A stretch of DNA of 64,000 bases from Filobasidium wieringae (taxonomy: Eukaryota > Basidiomycota > Tremellomycetes > Filobasidiales > Filobasidiaceae), in NCBI GenBank assembly GCA_001600055.1, contig BCIV01000005.1, positions 1 to 64,000 on the forward strand, given 5' to 3'. Positions 43,851 to 55,544 of this stretch are shown here, piece after piece (position 1 is the stretch's first letter; each line of letters opens with the position of its first letter). Below the pieces are notes generated by a model that saw only the letters and a program-made list of their open reading frames with translations, did not search any database and was not told the DNA's origin. A program made the position numbers and the translations under genes.

Positions 43851-45377
43851 TCAGATCCAATGAACGCCTACAGGGAGGTCGATCGTCCTCCCCAACCCTC
43901 TTCCCAATTCCCTCCATCCCGCTCGCTCTTCCCCCTCGTCCCTCTCTTTCCCTGCATCCCCTTGTTTGCGCTCGCTCCCCCCCATCCTGGAGTAAATCGC
44001 AAACCCCTCCCCCTCCCTAGACCCGATCAAGACCATCCCCCCCTCCTCGTCCAGCCCGATAGCCCTCAGATGCCTCCCCGCGCCGTAGTAGAACGTCGGG
44101 CTGAGAGGTTCTCCGGTCTCGCTGAGGGGGAAGGAGAGCCAGGTATCCCCCCCCTTCTCCGTCTCCGTGTCTGTCCCTGTCCCTGTCTCGCTGAAGCTGG
44201 AGCTGGAGCGGGAATTAATAGTCACGCGAGGAGGAGCGTTCCGATTAGTGACCACCAACTCGGGCTTTCCTCCGGGTCGGGAAGGGTGTGGGGGGAGGAA
44301 GAGGATGGCACAGGCGATACATTCCATCGGATCTCTAGGTCTGTACCCCGTCGAAGGTTGGAGATGGGGTGGGAGGGTGGAGATGGGTGGGAATAGGGGT
44401 TGACTTAGGGACAACTCCTTCTCGCCCTCCTCGCCCTCCGATGACATTGACGCAGACCCGGCAGCCGACCCCACGCGATGAGTAGTAACCAGACACTCCA
44501 ACTCATGAACCACATAAACCCACCCTTTGGGATCGAGTGCGGCGTGCCTAGGCCCGTACCCCTGGGGGAACTCCAGTGTGTGTCCGATCCGGAACCCCTG
44601 CTGGGGTGTGTGGGTTATGAGATGGACCTGGTCCGATCCCAAGTCGCAGATGAGGTACGTGTGGGGGGTTCGTTCTTGTTCTTGTTCTTGTTCTCGAGGT
44701 CGATCGGAATCGTGATCGTGATCGTGATCGGAGGGATGAGAGTGATGGTGCTGGGGAAACAAAGACCGAGGAAGGGGGAGGACGTGATGCGCGTGCGGTC
44801 CGTCTTGTCTGACCCTGAACCTCTCATCCCTCGGTCCCGTGCGAGTGCGGGGTGGGAGTTGGAGGATATCTTTCTCTGGGAAGGTCGTCGTCGACGCCGC
44901 TGGGGCGGGGGGGAAGAGACCGGTTTGTTTGATCAGGGGGAGATGGGTGATCGTTCCGTCCCGATACTAAGCACGCGATATAAACGGGGCCAATCAGTTC
45001 CGGGAGAGAGAAGGGGGAGAACGTGAACGCCAACGAGAACGACAGCTTCGTGCGCGACTCACATTAGCGACGATCAACCCCGCCTCATCCTCCGTCAGTA
45101 CGAAGAACGTCGGTCCCTCCCCCCCCGCCGGGTGTTCCCCCAGTACCTCCATCCCCCTCCCGGCCACATCCACCCGGACGGAATAAACCACATTCCCCAC
45201 CCAACTAGAGACGTACCACAGATCCTTCACGCGGGGGTGGTTCAGCGCGAAGGAAGGTTGAGGTTTCAGCGTCAACGCATGGATCGGGTTCAACGTTGGT
45301 TCATCCCCCGTCAAGTCGAGGTCGACGAGGTGGAGCTGGGAAGAATGGGTCGTTATCAAGATCGGATGGTTCGTCAT
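43851..45377 (-). CDS. Lactonase family beta-propeller protein (6-phosphogluconolactonase-like)
   Basis: Seven-bladed beta-propeller of the lactonase family, which includes cycloisomerase-2 and 6-phosphogluconolactonase-type enzymes of sugar acid metabolism. Start ATG 45375-45377 (MTNHPILITTHSS...). Blade repeats show PSFALNHPRVKDLWYVSSWV, GGEGPTFFVLTEDEAGLIVAN and CDLGSDQVHLI. The family hallmark RQDGPHAHHV is present near 44800-44830. Between it and DLGSDQV lies an insertion rich in His, Asp, Glu and Gln, coded by short trinucleotide and hexanucleotide repeats. One intron near 44990-45060. The C-terminus (YYGAGRHLRAIGLDEEGGMV) ends at TGA 43851-43853. It may act on lactones derived from oxidised sugars of the nearby block; substrate unproven. 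Confidence 0.8.
44662..44765 (-). repeat. Microsatellite-coded His/Asp/Glu/Gln insertion
   Basis: Short repeats inside the lactonase gene (tandem TTGTTC-type hexamers around 44671-44695 and GATCGT-type hexamers around 44708-44732 on the + strand) encode runs of alternating Gln-Glu and His-Asp. They sit between two conserved motifs, so they expand a surface loop rather than a blade. Confidence 0.6.
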
Positions 45378-46349
45378 CGTTTCCTCGGTTTTTCCTCGGT
45401 TTTCTCAGTTTTCCGATGTTTTCTGATGTTTTCGAGGTCGACGGGGAACTCAAAGAGACGGTCGAGCGAGGTCGATAGATACGTTCATCAACGTTCTAAC
45501 CGTCCGGCCCGGTCAGGTCCGGGACAAGGACATCGGGTGATCATTCATGTCCGCGCTATGGCGAGGTGGGTCGAAGTTGATACCGGAATGACGTGGATTT
45601 CTGGCTATCTGGGGGTTACGGGGACTGTTCATTGTGGATGGATTGGATCAGTTGATCGTTGGGACCTATCGAAACAACTTGCAACTTGCAACTTGCGACT
45701 TGGGATGATTCGAGAGCTGCAAATGATGAGCGGGACGTTATTCTGCTCCCCCGTAGCTTCGTTCTGATACCCAACAAGCCATGTCGATCGATCGAGTATG
45801 AGATGTACCCGCCAGTTCTGAAAGAAAAGGTCGAATGACCATGTACGAGGACATACCCTTTGGACATGCTGCTCTGAGATCTAACAAAGACCACTCCCTC
45901 ACAACAATTACTGTCCACACCCGTTCCAGACCTCGAGAGTCGCCAGGCAACAGGTAATCCCATCGCACCCATCGCATCCTCTGAACGTCTGAACGTCTGA
46001 ACGTCTGAACGTCTGAACGTCTGAACCTCGTCGGGCGCTATTCATCGAACTGATCCCGTCACGTACGCTGCCGAATGGGAGCCTTCTCACCTTTCGTTCT
46101 CCCTCCCATTCTCCCTCCCAAGTCGACCTCGACCTCGACCTCGACCTCAACCCAATCACCATCACCATCACCTTCCTCTGCACCACATAGTTCAGCCCGC
46201 ATCGGCACGTACACAACGAATGAACAAGCTCTTCTTCTAATCCCTCCTCATCCCCGTGCTAACCCTCCGCACGAGAAAAAACCCCGGATTTTGAGAGCTC
46301 GAGATAGCGATACAGTCCGGTATCTGGTATCTAGTACCTGGTGAACGAA
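45378..46349. promoter_or_regulatory. Divergent promoter, lactonase / histidine kinase
   Basis: The 972 bases hold no supported gene but several tandem repeats: a T-rich TTTTC/TCGG repeat just upstream of the lactonase ATG (45380-45440), a 7-base CAACTTG array at about 45675-45702, an 8-base array at 45981-46028, and a TCGACC hexamer array followed by ATCACC repeats at about 46123-46172. Confidence 0.5.
45981..46028. repeat. Tandem 8-bp repeat, six copies
   Basis: CTGAACGT is repeated head to tail, five perfect copies and a sixth with one change (CTGAACCT). It lies about 320-370 bases upstream of the histidine kinase ATG. Unit length matches the unrelated 8-bp array at 17877-17908. Confidence 0.75.
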
Positions 46350-49300
46350 ATGTCCCGATCCACCAAGTCAGAGCAAGAACCTCCTTCCACAGCGGAATCC
46401 ACGCAAGGGACTTTCCCCGGTCCGAACCCTGAGGGGGAGGGCTCAAAGAACTCCGACCTAGAGGACCAACCCGGTAAGACCTCGATCGATCCTAAAGTGC
46501 AGGAAATCAATGGAGAACGGATCGGCAAGGTGCATAAACAGATCCCTAGCCATTCCACCTTCCTCCAGCCCTTTCTTCCGCGCTCCGACCCGCTCCTTCC
46601 AGCCTCATCCTCATTCCAATCTCAATCCCCAAGCACCTCCCCCTCCCCCTCTGCTCCCCCGCATCCCTCGCCCGCAGTCACTCGCCCAGCAGGATCCACA
46701 CGGACGACCACCTCCATCCATGCCCGTCGGACGGCGGCGCTCCAGTCCCTCTGTTTAGGGACCGAGGGGGTTCCCGTTCATCGGGAAATGTTGGGCGCTT
46801 TCACGGGGGTGGTCAAGAGGGTGTTCGGGGTGGGGCATTGTATGGTTAGTATCATGAGGGAGGAGGTCGAGTTGATCGGTTGTACGAATAAGGGTGCGGG
46901 TGCGGGTGCGAATGAGGAGGATAATGATGAGCAGGATGTGGGGGAGACGGACAAGGTCAGTCTTCCCAGCACAAAGTGATCTTCCGCTACCTAACCCCCA
47001 TTTCCGATTTCCGATTTCCACTTTCCACTTCCCCCCCCCCCCCCCCTTATCTCCCCAGGCCTCAACAAAATCATTCCCCCCCTCATCAACGGTCTGTCCC
47101 TACATAATCAACGCTCCCTATCCTCGACACCTGACCATAAAAGACGTCGACTCCTCGGGCGAACGAATAAGGGAGTTGCCCGTTTGGAGAGGATTACCGG
47201 GGTGTGCGCCTGTCCGGCAGAGACGAGATGGGGCAGGCGGGGATGGGGATGGGGATGCAAAGGGGGATGGGAATGGGAAAGGGGAGGGGGAAGAGAGGGA
47301 GGGGGAAAAGATCAGGTTTTATTCGGGCGTGCCGTTAGTCGTCAGATGGCCCGGTGGGGACGACGGGGATGGGGTCGGTTCTTCCACTTCCACACCCGGT
47401 TCCGCTTCGAGCTCCAGCACCGGCACAAACACGAGCCCTTCCCGAAACACAACAACAATAATCCCCTCCTCCAGTAAATCCCGACCTCATTCTTCGGACT
47501 ACATCATCCTCGGAACTCTATGCTTGATGGACTACCAGCCTAGATTGGGGTTCAGCGAGGAGGAGGAAGAGACGTTGAGACAGTTGGCGGATTTGTTGGT
47601 CAGGTTGATCTGTGCGGAACAGAGCGAGGGGTGGGCGATGAGGGAGGTCGGGGGGTATAAAGGTCAGTCCCTGATCGTATTTCATTTCACGTACCCTCGT
47701 CCGTTCGTTTTACTCATCCGGCCGATATCCCAATTGCCTTCCTGCAGTGATCATCGACTTTCTCCACAAGACGGCTCTTTCGGAACAAACCACTCATCTC
47801 ACTCAAGAAGACCACGAAAGGGAACCTACCGGGAAACTCCTCGCGACTCAACCAGGCACCGCGCCCGCCGGCGAATCGGAGACTAATAAGGGGGTCACCT
47901 GTCCCCCCGGGACGAGCGTCTTGAGACCTCAGGAGAACGGGTTCACGGTCGTCCCGGATGATGGGGAGGAGAAATTGAGCGAGTCGGAATTGTGAGTCTT
48001 CGGGTCGGGGTTGTGGATCGCTTGTGTGGGTCGTGTTCGGGGACTGATGAGGACGAGCGCGACAGGTACGATGATGCGATCTGTGCGATTTGTGATGTGA
48101 TCGAGGACTGTGCTGTTGTCCTCCTGGACGTCTCGCAATACCGAATCTACCTGAAACGAGGGGAAGGTTCCAAGGAGGAATTACACCAGACTTTGGTCGA
48201 TCAGGAAGAACCGTTGTTACAGACCGGATACGACGTCAGACCTTTGGCAGGGATCATGCCCGGGACGCTGAGGTCCGTTCAGAAGGAAGATCTCGTCGTC
48301 AAGAGGGTCAGGAGGAAGAGGGAGGACGGTCAACCGGTAGGACCTCGACGACTCGCCGCGAAAGTCGCAGACATCTCGTTTCACTCCCCCTACAACCCGG
48401 ACGAAGAGGTCTTTTCCGAAGGTGTAGGGAAACTGTTACAGAACATGTTACTCACCGATCAGTATTGGTACGAATCAGGGGGGGACGCCGAGGTGGAAGA
48501 TCATCAGGCGATCATACAGGAGATCGCGCCTATTGCGAAAGCGATGTTGGCACTCCCCGTATGGCACTCCGATGGAAGCCCTTTCAAGGTGCTCGTCGTC
48601 GCTTGGGATCATCGTCCGGGCAGGAGAGAGGAGACGGAACGGTTCGTAAGAGGGATCGTCGCAGGGACTTCGGCAGCGATGACCATCCGGAAAGCCAGAT
48701 TGTTGGAAAAGGCCCAAGCGATGTTCTCAAGGGTACAAGCTCAGTAGGTTTCGTTTTTTGGGTTTGCTAAGTGACGGGCAGGACCGTTGACCCACTGTCA
48801 TCCTCCCAGCGAACTGCGAACGCCTATCCATCAGATCAAAAACTTGGCCACGCTCCTACGAAGCGGCGTCTCGGAAGGGTCTTCCAAATCCACCTTGTTA
48901 ACCGCTATCAAGGACATTGAAGTCGCTAGCCACCGACTGGAGATGGTCACCAACAACGTCCTCAGTTACTTTGAAGTGCAAGCCGACGCCACCAAGACAA
49001 AGGCGTCACGAGACGCGATCGAGAAGAAAGACCTGCTGAACAATCATACCAATCGGGTCTTGGAAATAATGATGTTGGACTTGATCGAAGCGATGGCGTC
49101 GACCGATACCAACGCTCGTATTCAACAAGAAGATACGACGCCTGAGATCGAAATCGTCTTGGAAATCATGCCGCCCTTCCTCGGGGAGACCGTAGAAGAG
49201 GACAAAAATGGTAATCTGGCCAGGTGAGTTGAGCCTCGGTTTTCCTTTGAGTATCCGGCTTACTGAAACCTCACGCCACAGAGCCATCGGTAACATCATA

Positions 49301-51051
49301 TCGAACGCTCTTGCCTATATCAACGACCCCCAAGGGTTCGTTCACATCGTCGTGGACGATATTCCAAGTCTTTTGCCACCCTCGGGATACGCGGATCTGT
49401 CCCTGACGAAAAACGTCAGTATCCAGATTCAGGACAGCGGGATCGGGATGGATCGAGAGTATTTGCAATACCATTACTTCCGACCGATGAAGAAGGAGAA
49501 CGAGCTCCGTCCGGGTAGTGGGCTTTCTGTGCACATCGCCCGACGACTGATCGCTACGCTGGGAGGAAATATCGCCGTTAGCTCGCAAACTGGCAAGGTA
49601 GGTCGCGCTCGACCGTCATATCGATCATATGCTGATCAACGTGCCGTTCTGCATAGGGCACGACCGTTCACATTGAGGTCCCGTTGACGAGGAGGCGTAT
49701 GCATGAGGCCATCACTGCCGATATCCACCCGGCTAACCCTGATAGCGTTGCAAGCGAAATTCATCAGAACCAGGAGGTCAAATATGTTTACCTGTCAGGG
49801 TTCTTTGGTGAAAAGTACGGCATCGGTAGACGAATTGCAGGAGAGGCGCTGGGACGTTCGATCGGCCGGCTCGGGGGTAAGGTTGTCCGTAAACCGGAAG
49901 AAGCGGACTTACTGCTCAAGAGCGTGACTCCCGGTCAAGAGATCGATTTCGAGCGGGAAAAGAGACGGGCTCCCAATGCAGAGCTCATTTTACTATACAA
50001 CACCGATACCCAGCGTTCTCCCGTCGAGAAGTTGGCTCGAGATCATGATAAACGAGTTTTCAAACGTCCGCTCGTCCCTTCCGTCCTCCGGGACGTCCTC
50101 TTCAAGGAAAAGGAGGAGATCGCCGAGCGAACGAAGAATCGGGATGGACAAAACCCCGAAAGTCCCGGGCTGGAACAAGCGCCTAAAAAGTCTACCCCGC
50201 CGACTTTGCGGAGTCAGGCTCGATCTATCTCTCAACCTCGGTTGGCTGCTCCGGTAGTTACTGATGAGAAGAGAGCTCCTGTTTTGGTTGTGGAGGATAA
50301 CCCCATCGTGCGTCGTCATGTCTATCAGTCCTGTCGAAAGTAGAACAGGTATTGATCTCTCTCAATCTCAGAACCGAAAGATCTTAGTACAATATTTAAA
50401 GAAGAATGTAAGTCATTCGAGCGATCGTACCAACTGTCAACCGAACCTGATCAAATACACGATCGAAGCACTGGCCAGTGGAGCAGGCTGTCGATGGGGA
50501 ACAGGCAGTGGACGTGTTCCGTAATATCACCGCGGCCTGTATCGGTGAGCTCTTCCTTCCTATGTTTTCCGTTACGAAAACAAACTGACCGGCTGTTTGG
50601 TCAATTGGATAGTTCTGCTTGATATCAACATGTATGTATAGTGTCAGCAGGTATCATAGAACCCGCTAATGGTTCCGTCTCATAGGCCTAAAATGAACGG
50701 TTTCCAGACTTGTGAGCAGCTCTCGAAATGATTGAAATGCTGAGATCGATAGGCTAAATTTGATATCCGCTATAGCTGTGCGAATGCGAAACATAGAGCG
50801 AGAACAGACCCGGAAACCTTCCCAAATCATCGCAGTAACAGCTCTGTCAAGCGAGGAGCATCGGTCAAGGGGGTTGAACGAGTGAGTAAATCGGTGACAA
50901 TCGAGACGTGAACAGCACCACTCATTCGAACTCGTGTCATAGTTGTGGAATGAACGGATGGATGGTCAAGCCCACCAACAGGCAGCAAATCATAGATGCG
51001 GTAGAGAGAGGGAACAAGGCGATTCAAGCGGCGGTTGAACCGGAAGCTTGA
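46350..51051 (+). CDS. Hybrid histidine kinase (GAF-HisKA-HATPase-REC)
   Basis: Cytosolic two-component hybrid sensor. Start ATG 46350 (MSRSTKSEQEPP...). A Ser/Pro-rich N-terminus is followed by a GAF-like sensor region split by introns, ending ILGTLCLMDYQPRLGFSEEE. The HisKA H-box is ELRTPIHQIKNL (48815-48850), the N-box AIGNIISNALAYIN, and the G-boxes QDSGIGMD and GSGLSVHIA. A receiver-like but Asp-less segment lies around 49775-50110. The true receiver is built from small exons: VLVVEDNPI joined to NRKILVQYLKKN, WPVEQAVDGEQAVDVF, the phospho-Asp in LLDINMPKMNGF, Thr in AVTALSSEE and Lys in VKPTN. Stop TGA 51049-51051. No transmembrane helix seen. It would signal through an HPt protein to a MAPK pathway; the stimulus is unknown. 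Confidence 0.88.
47031..47046 (+). repeat. Poly-C tract in an intron of the histidine kinase gene
   Basis: Sixteen consecutive C residues lie between the first and second GAF-coding exons, after TTTCCGAT/TTTCCACT direct repeats. This is prone to length variation and sequencing error. Confidence 0.7.
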
Positions 51052-51518
51052 GACTTTCGCCATCATTGATTGACTACGATCATTGCGACTCACATACTGG
51101 GCGCATAGCGCTCTCATTCCTTATTCGAGGCGGTCACTACCTACTGCCCTACTGTATCGAGCGTTACCCTGTTGTATATATCCTGCATGGCCTTGACCGG
51201 CGCCGAGTTTCGACCGTCCGTGGTACCCGCCAGTTTACGCGTGAGAAAGCGATTTATTTAGGATCCGATGGTTTCGATTTTCTCGCCTCGCGACCGGTTT
51301 CTCAAAGGTTCATTATCAACGACGCTCCCACTTTCAATTTGAGCTGGACCCTCACTTTGCCTCACAACCCTCACCCTTCTTCATTCTACCCGTACGTAGT
51401 TTTCCACACAGGCAGTATCGACCACACGTCGCTGATCGTTGCCAACCGTTATCGCCTGCTTTGAAACCGGATCTCACTTTCACTCGACCGTCTTTTTTTT
51501 CGGACACTTCTCAGGGGT
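51052..51518. other. Intergenic region before the zinc-knuckle gene
   Basis: The 467 bases contain the terminator of the kinase gene and the promoter of the CNBP-like gene. No coding sequence is supported. Confidence 0.4.
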
Positions 51519-53252
51519 ATGCACAAGTTTCCTTCGCCATTCATGCCTCTGGGACGATCAGTCAGACTAATCGTCTCATCCTCCATCCTTCCTGCTCCTC
51601 CCTCTGCATCTCAATCTATACTATCTCAATCTCCCTTCCGATGTCTATCGACTTCTCTTGTCCGTCCCGCTGGCTTTGGCTTGTTACCTGGTCGTGGGAA
51701 CAACTCTGAATCTACGACTGGTGGCTCTTCTTCTTGGAATGACGAACGACGATCTTCTCGACCTCCTCGACGATCGTATGACCGTGAAAATAACGACGAC
51801 TATGCACCTCGACGACGATACGACCGAAATGCCGATCGCAACAACAGTTACCAAAGACAACCTAGACAAAAAGACAATATGTACGCTTCCCGTGGATGTT
51901 ACAACGTGAGTAGATCTTTGGTTGTGCGCTTCTGTCTGAATTTGACACTGATCCTCTCTTTTCTAGTGTGGAGACCGTGAGTACAAAGTTTTCCCTCAGT
52001 CAAGCGTGGTAGTGGTACGGCATGGGTCGGATCGATCAGAGCACGAAGCGACGCTTTCCCCTGGAGCTTTGGAGTCGCGGGCGGTCGGCGGAGATGATGT
52101 GAGAGTGATTCGTTGCGTGTCGTGTTCGCGTGGGGGAAGAGAGCAGCTGAAAGCCACGCAGGGCGTGTGTAATCACCTATCTATTGATTATGAATATCTC
52201 TTCCTGCTTTTGATATGTCGTCGATCGAAGGGACCGTCGAAAGGTCGGGCGGATGTCGAGGTTTCGATGGAGGAAGAAGAACACGTCGCGCTCGAAAGGA
52301 AGGGGGACGGGAGGGATGAATTCCTCAGTTCAAGTTCCTTTGAATGAATCGACTCGCTAGCTTGCAACCGAACCGACCCATGCCACTACTACCCGCGACT
52401 GAAGTATGACCTGTCGAATGTTTGAATCTGACCTCGTCTTTTCGCATGACCATCAGCCTCCCACCAGGCCGCCGCCTGCCCCAACGCCGGAACCCCCACC
52501 TGTTACCAGTGTGGACAGACCGGACACATCTCTAAGGAGTGCCCCAACCCCAAGGCCCCCAAGACTTGTTACTCTGTAAGCACGAATCGATCCGGCTCGT
52601 TTGGGACTCGAAGCTCATCTCGTGTACTTTTAGTGTGGACAACCCGGACACATCTCTTCCCTCTGCCCTACCCCCTCTGCTGGAGGTGCTTCCGGTGGAT
52701 ACGGTGGAGCTTCCGCCGGTGCTTGTTACAAGTGTGGACAGCCCGGACGTAAGTCGTGTGCCCATCATCATCGATCATTGCTCGACGTTAAACACCGATA
52801 TTTCTTTTTTAGACATGGCCCGTGACTGTTCCCAGGGAGGAGCCTCGAGCGGATTCGGAGGACGATCCGGAGGAAACTGCTACAACTGTGGTGGATTCGG
52901 TCACCAGGCCGCCGCCTGTCCTTCCCAGAGGGGTAACAACCAGAGGTCTCAGGTTTGCTACAACTGTCAGCAGCCCGGACACAGGGCCAACGAGTGCACC
53001 AACGAGCGTGTCGAGCGTGCCCCCATGAAGTGCTACAACTGTGGACAGGAGGGTCACGCTTCCCGAGACTGCCCTGAGGAGCGGGTCGGAGGATCTTACG
53101 GTGGTGACAAGAAGTGTTACGTGAGTCCAGGCGAGCGGTCCGGTCCGTCCAGATCTCATACCCATGCTGATGCACCTGCTCTTTTACAGAACTGTGGTGA
53201 AGTCGGTCACATCTCCCGTGACTGCCCCACCACCGCCGACGCTACCGCCTAA
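51519..53252 (+). CDS. GIS2: CNBP/Gis2-like CCHC zinc-knuckle protein with possible alternative N-terminus
   Basis: Nucleic-acid-binding protein of the CNBP/Gis2/Byr3 family, linked to mRNA binding and translation. It carries eight CCHC knuckles (C-x2-C-x4-H-x4-C), for example CYQCGQTGHISKEC, CYKCGQPGHMARDC and CYNCGQEGHASRDC; Gis2 has seven. The canonical start is ATG 51879 (MYASRGCYNCGD), with A at -3. The same frame is open back to ATG 51519, adding 120 residues that look like a mitochondrial presequence (no acidic residue before position 64, several Arg, RCLSTSLVRP) followed by an Arg/Tyr/Asn-rich stretch. Introns: 51906-51966, 51977-52456 (480 bases, unusually long), and three more. Stop TAA 53250-53252. 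The longer form is an inference. Confidence 0.88.
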
Positions 53253-53812
53253 ATCGGGACGGTCTGATCTAGGAGTGAACAGAACAGTCTTCTTCCTCGG
53301 CAAACCAAAAATGCATACGTGATTTCGTAGTTTTCCTTTGAGGCTTGTATTGTTGCTACTGGCTTGTTCATCTTTCGAGTCTGTCGCTATATCGATCATA
53401 CGATATGATATGCTTTGCTTTGCTCGTGATCGGGTTGGCCATTTTTGCAGGCGCTGGTATTCGTTCGTGCCAAGTATGAAGCAGTGCAGATATCTATTGG
53501 ATATCGCTGTACCTCTGCATTTTCCACTGTGGCGTGTCTGCGAGTGGGAGTCGAGCTGTCGGCGCAGTAGCTAAATTTCTGCAGTAACAAGGAGGGTTTG
53601 GATGGATGGAGAATATGTATATGTTGGTTCCCAGTGTGATATGACAACCAGGCCGGAGCGTTACCTGGTTCTGCATCCGAAAAGCATCCGAACTATCGGG
53701 GACGCCCTATCAGTGCGATCTATTTGATCTTGAACCAATAATCTGAAGCGAATATACGGGAAACATTCCACTCGACACATCGAACAGCGCATACAACACA
53801 TAAGAGACTGGC
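53253..53812. other. Intergenic region between tandem genes
   Basis: The 560 bases follow the zinc-knuckle stop codon and precede the oxidoreductase ATG. T-rich sequence at 53320-53420 fits a 3' untranslated region. No gene seen. Confidence 0.4.
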
Positions 53813-55544
53813 ATGCTCGCTCCAGCTACGAACCCGGTCACCACGGTCGCTCTCATCGGTGGGGGACAACGAGGAAACGTCAGTCATCAGTCACCAGTCT
53901 ACAGTCTGATCTGGATGATGTACTGAAACCGTCCTCTTCCAGATCTACGCCGACTACATCCATCGGAATGCCGCTACATGTCGTCTAGTCGCTCTCGCCG
54001 AACCTCGAAACGCTCGTCGAAAAATCCTCGCCACAACTCACTCGATTCCGTCTGATCTCGTCTTCCGGGACTGGAGAGAACTAGCCTCTCGAGGAAGAGT
54101 GGCAGATGCGGTCATCATCGCTATAATGGATCGTGGGCATGCCGAGGCCGTTAAAGTATTCGCTGATCAGGGTTACGATATCCTCTGTGAAAAACCTATC
54201 GCGACTTCCATCGATGAATGCGTGGGGATCGTCAAGGCGGTCAAGCAGAACAACGTGATTTTTGGGTGCGGTCATGGTCAGTGCTCTCGTCCCGTATGAA
54301 CAGTACTATCATCCCCTAACCACGATCCATCTTCCCTCACACCCCCAAAGTCCTGCGCTACTCGCCCTACAACACTTCCATCCGCGAGACGATCTCGACC
54401 GGCGTACTAGGCAAGATCATCAACATTCAGCACCTAGAGCCTATAGGGAGACAACATTTCGCGCATTCCTACGTCAGAGGGAATTGGAGGGACGAAGCGA
54501 CGGCTAGTTTCTCTCTGATGGCCAAAAGTTGCCACGATATCGATATCCTAAAGTGAGTCAATGAAGAAACGATCGGTACCTTGATCACCGCTTTCCCCCT
54601 TGCATCGAGCCGACCCTGATTTGGTTGCATTCACGTCTTCCCCAGCTTCTACCGCTCAGACCAAATCGAACCTCGTTCTTTATCATCCTTTGGCAGTCTG
54701 AACCACTTCAAACCATCCGAAAAACCCCAGGAAGCGGGGAACGCAACACACTGTGTCTCTTGCGCTTACGAACCAGAGTGTCCCTATTCCGCTAAAAAGG
54801 TAAATCTTCTACACAAAATGCAGACGAGATCGCTCAGCTCAAAGCAGAGACGCTATGGCTGACATGCACCTCGTACCGGCCTTCTGCTAGATCTACTTGG
54901 ACCCTGTATTGAAAGGCCCGAAGAGGGAAAACGGGGATGATATATGGGCAACTCATATCCTGGACGAGCCTCCTGATATTGAGAACGTCACGGCTGCTAT
55001 TCAGCCTGACGGGATCGCCAATGGGAGATGGGGCAAGTGTGTCTATTCGGGCGATAATGATGTTTGCGATCAACAGGTGAGTGTACTCGATGTGAACGAG
55101 CGGAGGGGGGGTTGTTGAGTGTTGATGGAAACCTTTCCGTCCGTACAGGTTGTCAATATTCAGTACAAGGACGGCACCACCGCTAGTTTCACCATGGTCG
55201 CTTTCACCAAACAAGTCTGCAGTCGCGTTACCAGGATCCACGGTTCTCACGGGGAACTCATCGGGGATATGTCCACCTACACCGTCACTGATTTCCGAAC
55301 GGGGAAAACCACCCGTCATATCCCTCCGAACGAAGGGGGCGGGCATGGGGGAGGGGATATGGGTCTCATGAGATCCTTCATCAAGGCCTGTGCAGAGCGG
55401 GATCAATCCGCTCTGGAAGTCCGGCCGGAGGATATCTTGAGGAGTCATCTGATGGTCTTTGCAGCGGAGGAGTCTAGGTTGAAAGATCAGAATGTATCGT
55501 ATGATGAGTTTGAGAAGAGGTGTATGGCTGGTTTGGATGGATAG
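53813..55544 (+). CDS. Gfo/Idh/MocA family NAD(P)-dependent oxidoreductase
   Basis: Sugar or inositol dehydrogenase-like enzyme. Start ATG 53813 ([14 protein letters not shown]...). The Rossmann motif [13 protein letters not shown] lies at the N-terminus, the family EKP motif in [14 protein letters not shown], and the conserved His in SCHDIDIL. A Cys cluster, [18 protein letters not shown], sits mid-protein as in the bacterial subfamily with the CPYSAKK signature. The C-terminal alpha/beta domain contains [14 protein letters not shown] and ends [11 protein letters not shown] at TAG 55542-55544. Five or so short introns (near 53880, 54275, 54555, 54800 and 55077) keep frame. Substrate cannot be read from sequence. 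It may oxidise a sugar released by the upstream hydrolases. Confidence 0.9.

Noticed and set aside
52085..52150. Possible box C/D snoRNA in the long zinc-knuckle intron (GATGATG then CTGA)
   Set aside because: The C box has a mismatch, no terminal stem or guide region is evident, and such short motifs are expected by chance.
52006..52347. 113-codon open frame on + strand
   Set aside because: It lies inside a well supported intron between zinc-knuckle exons and has no protein family features.
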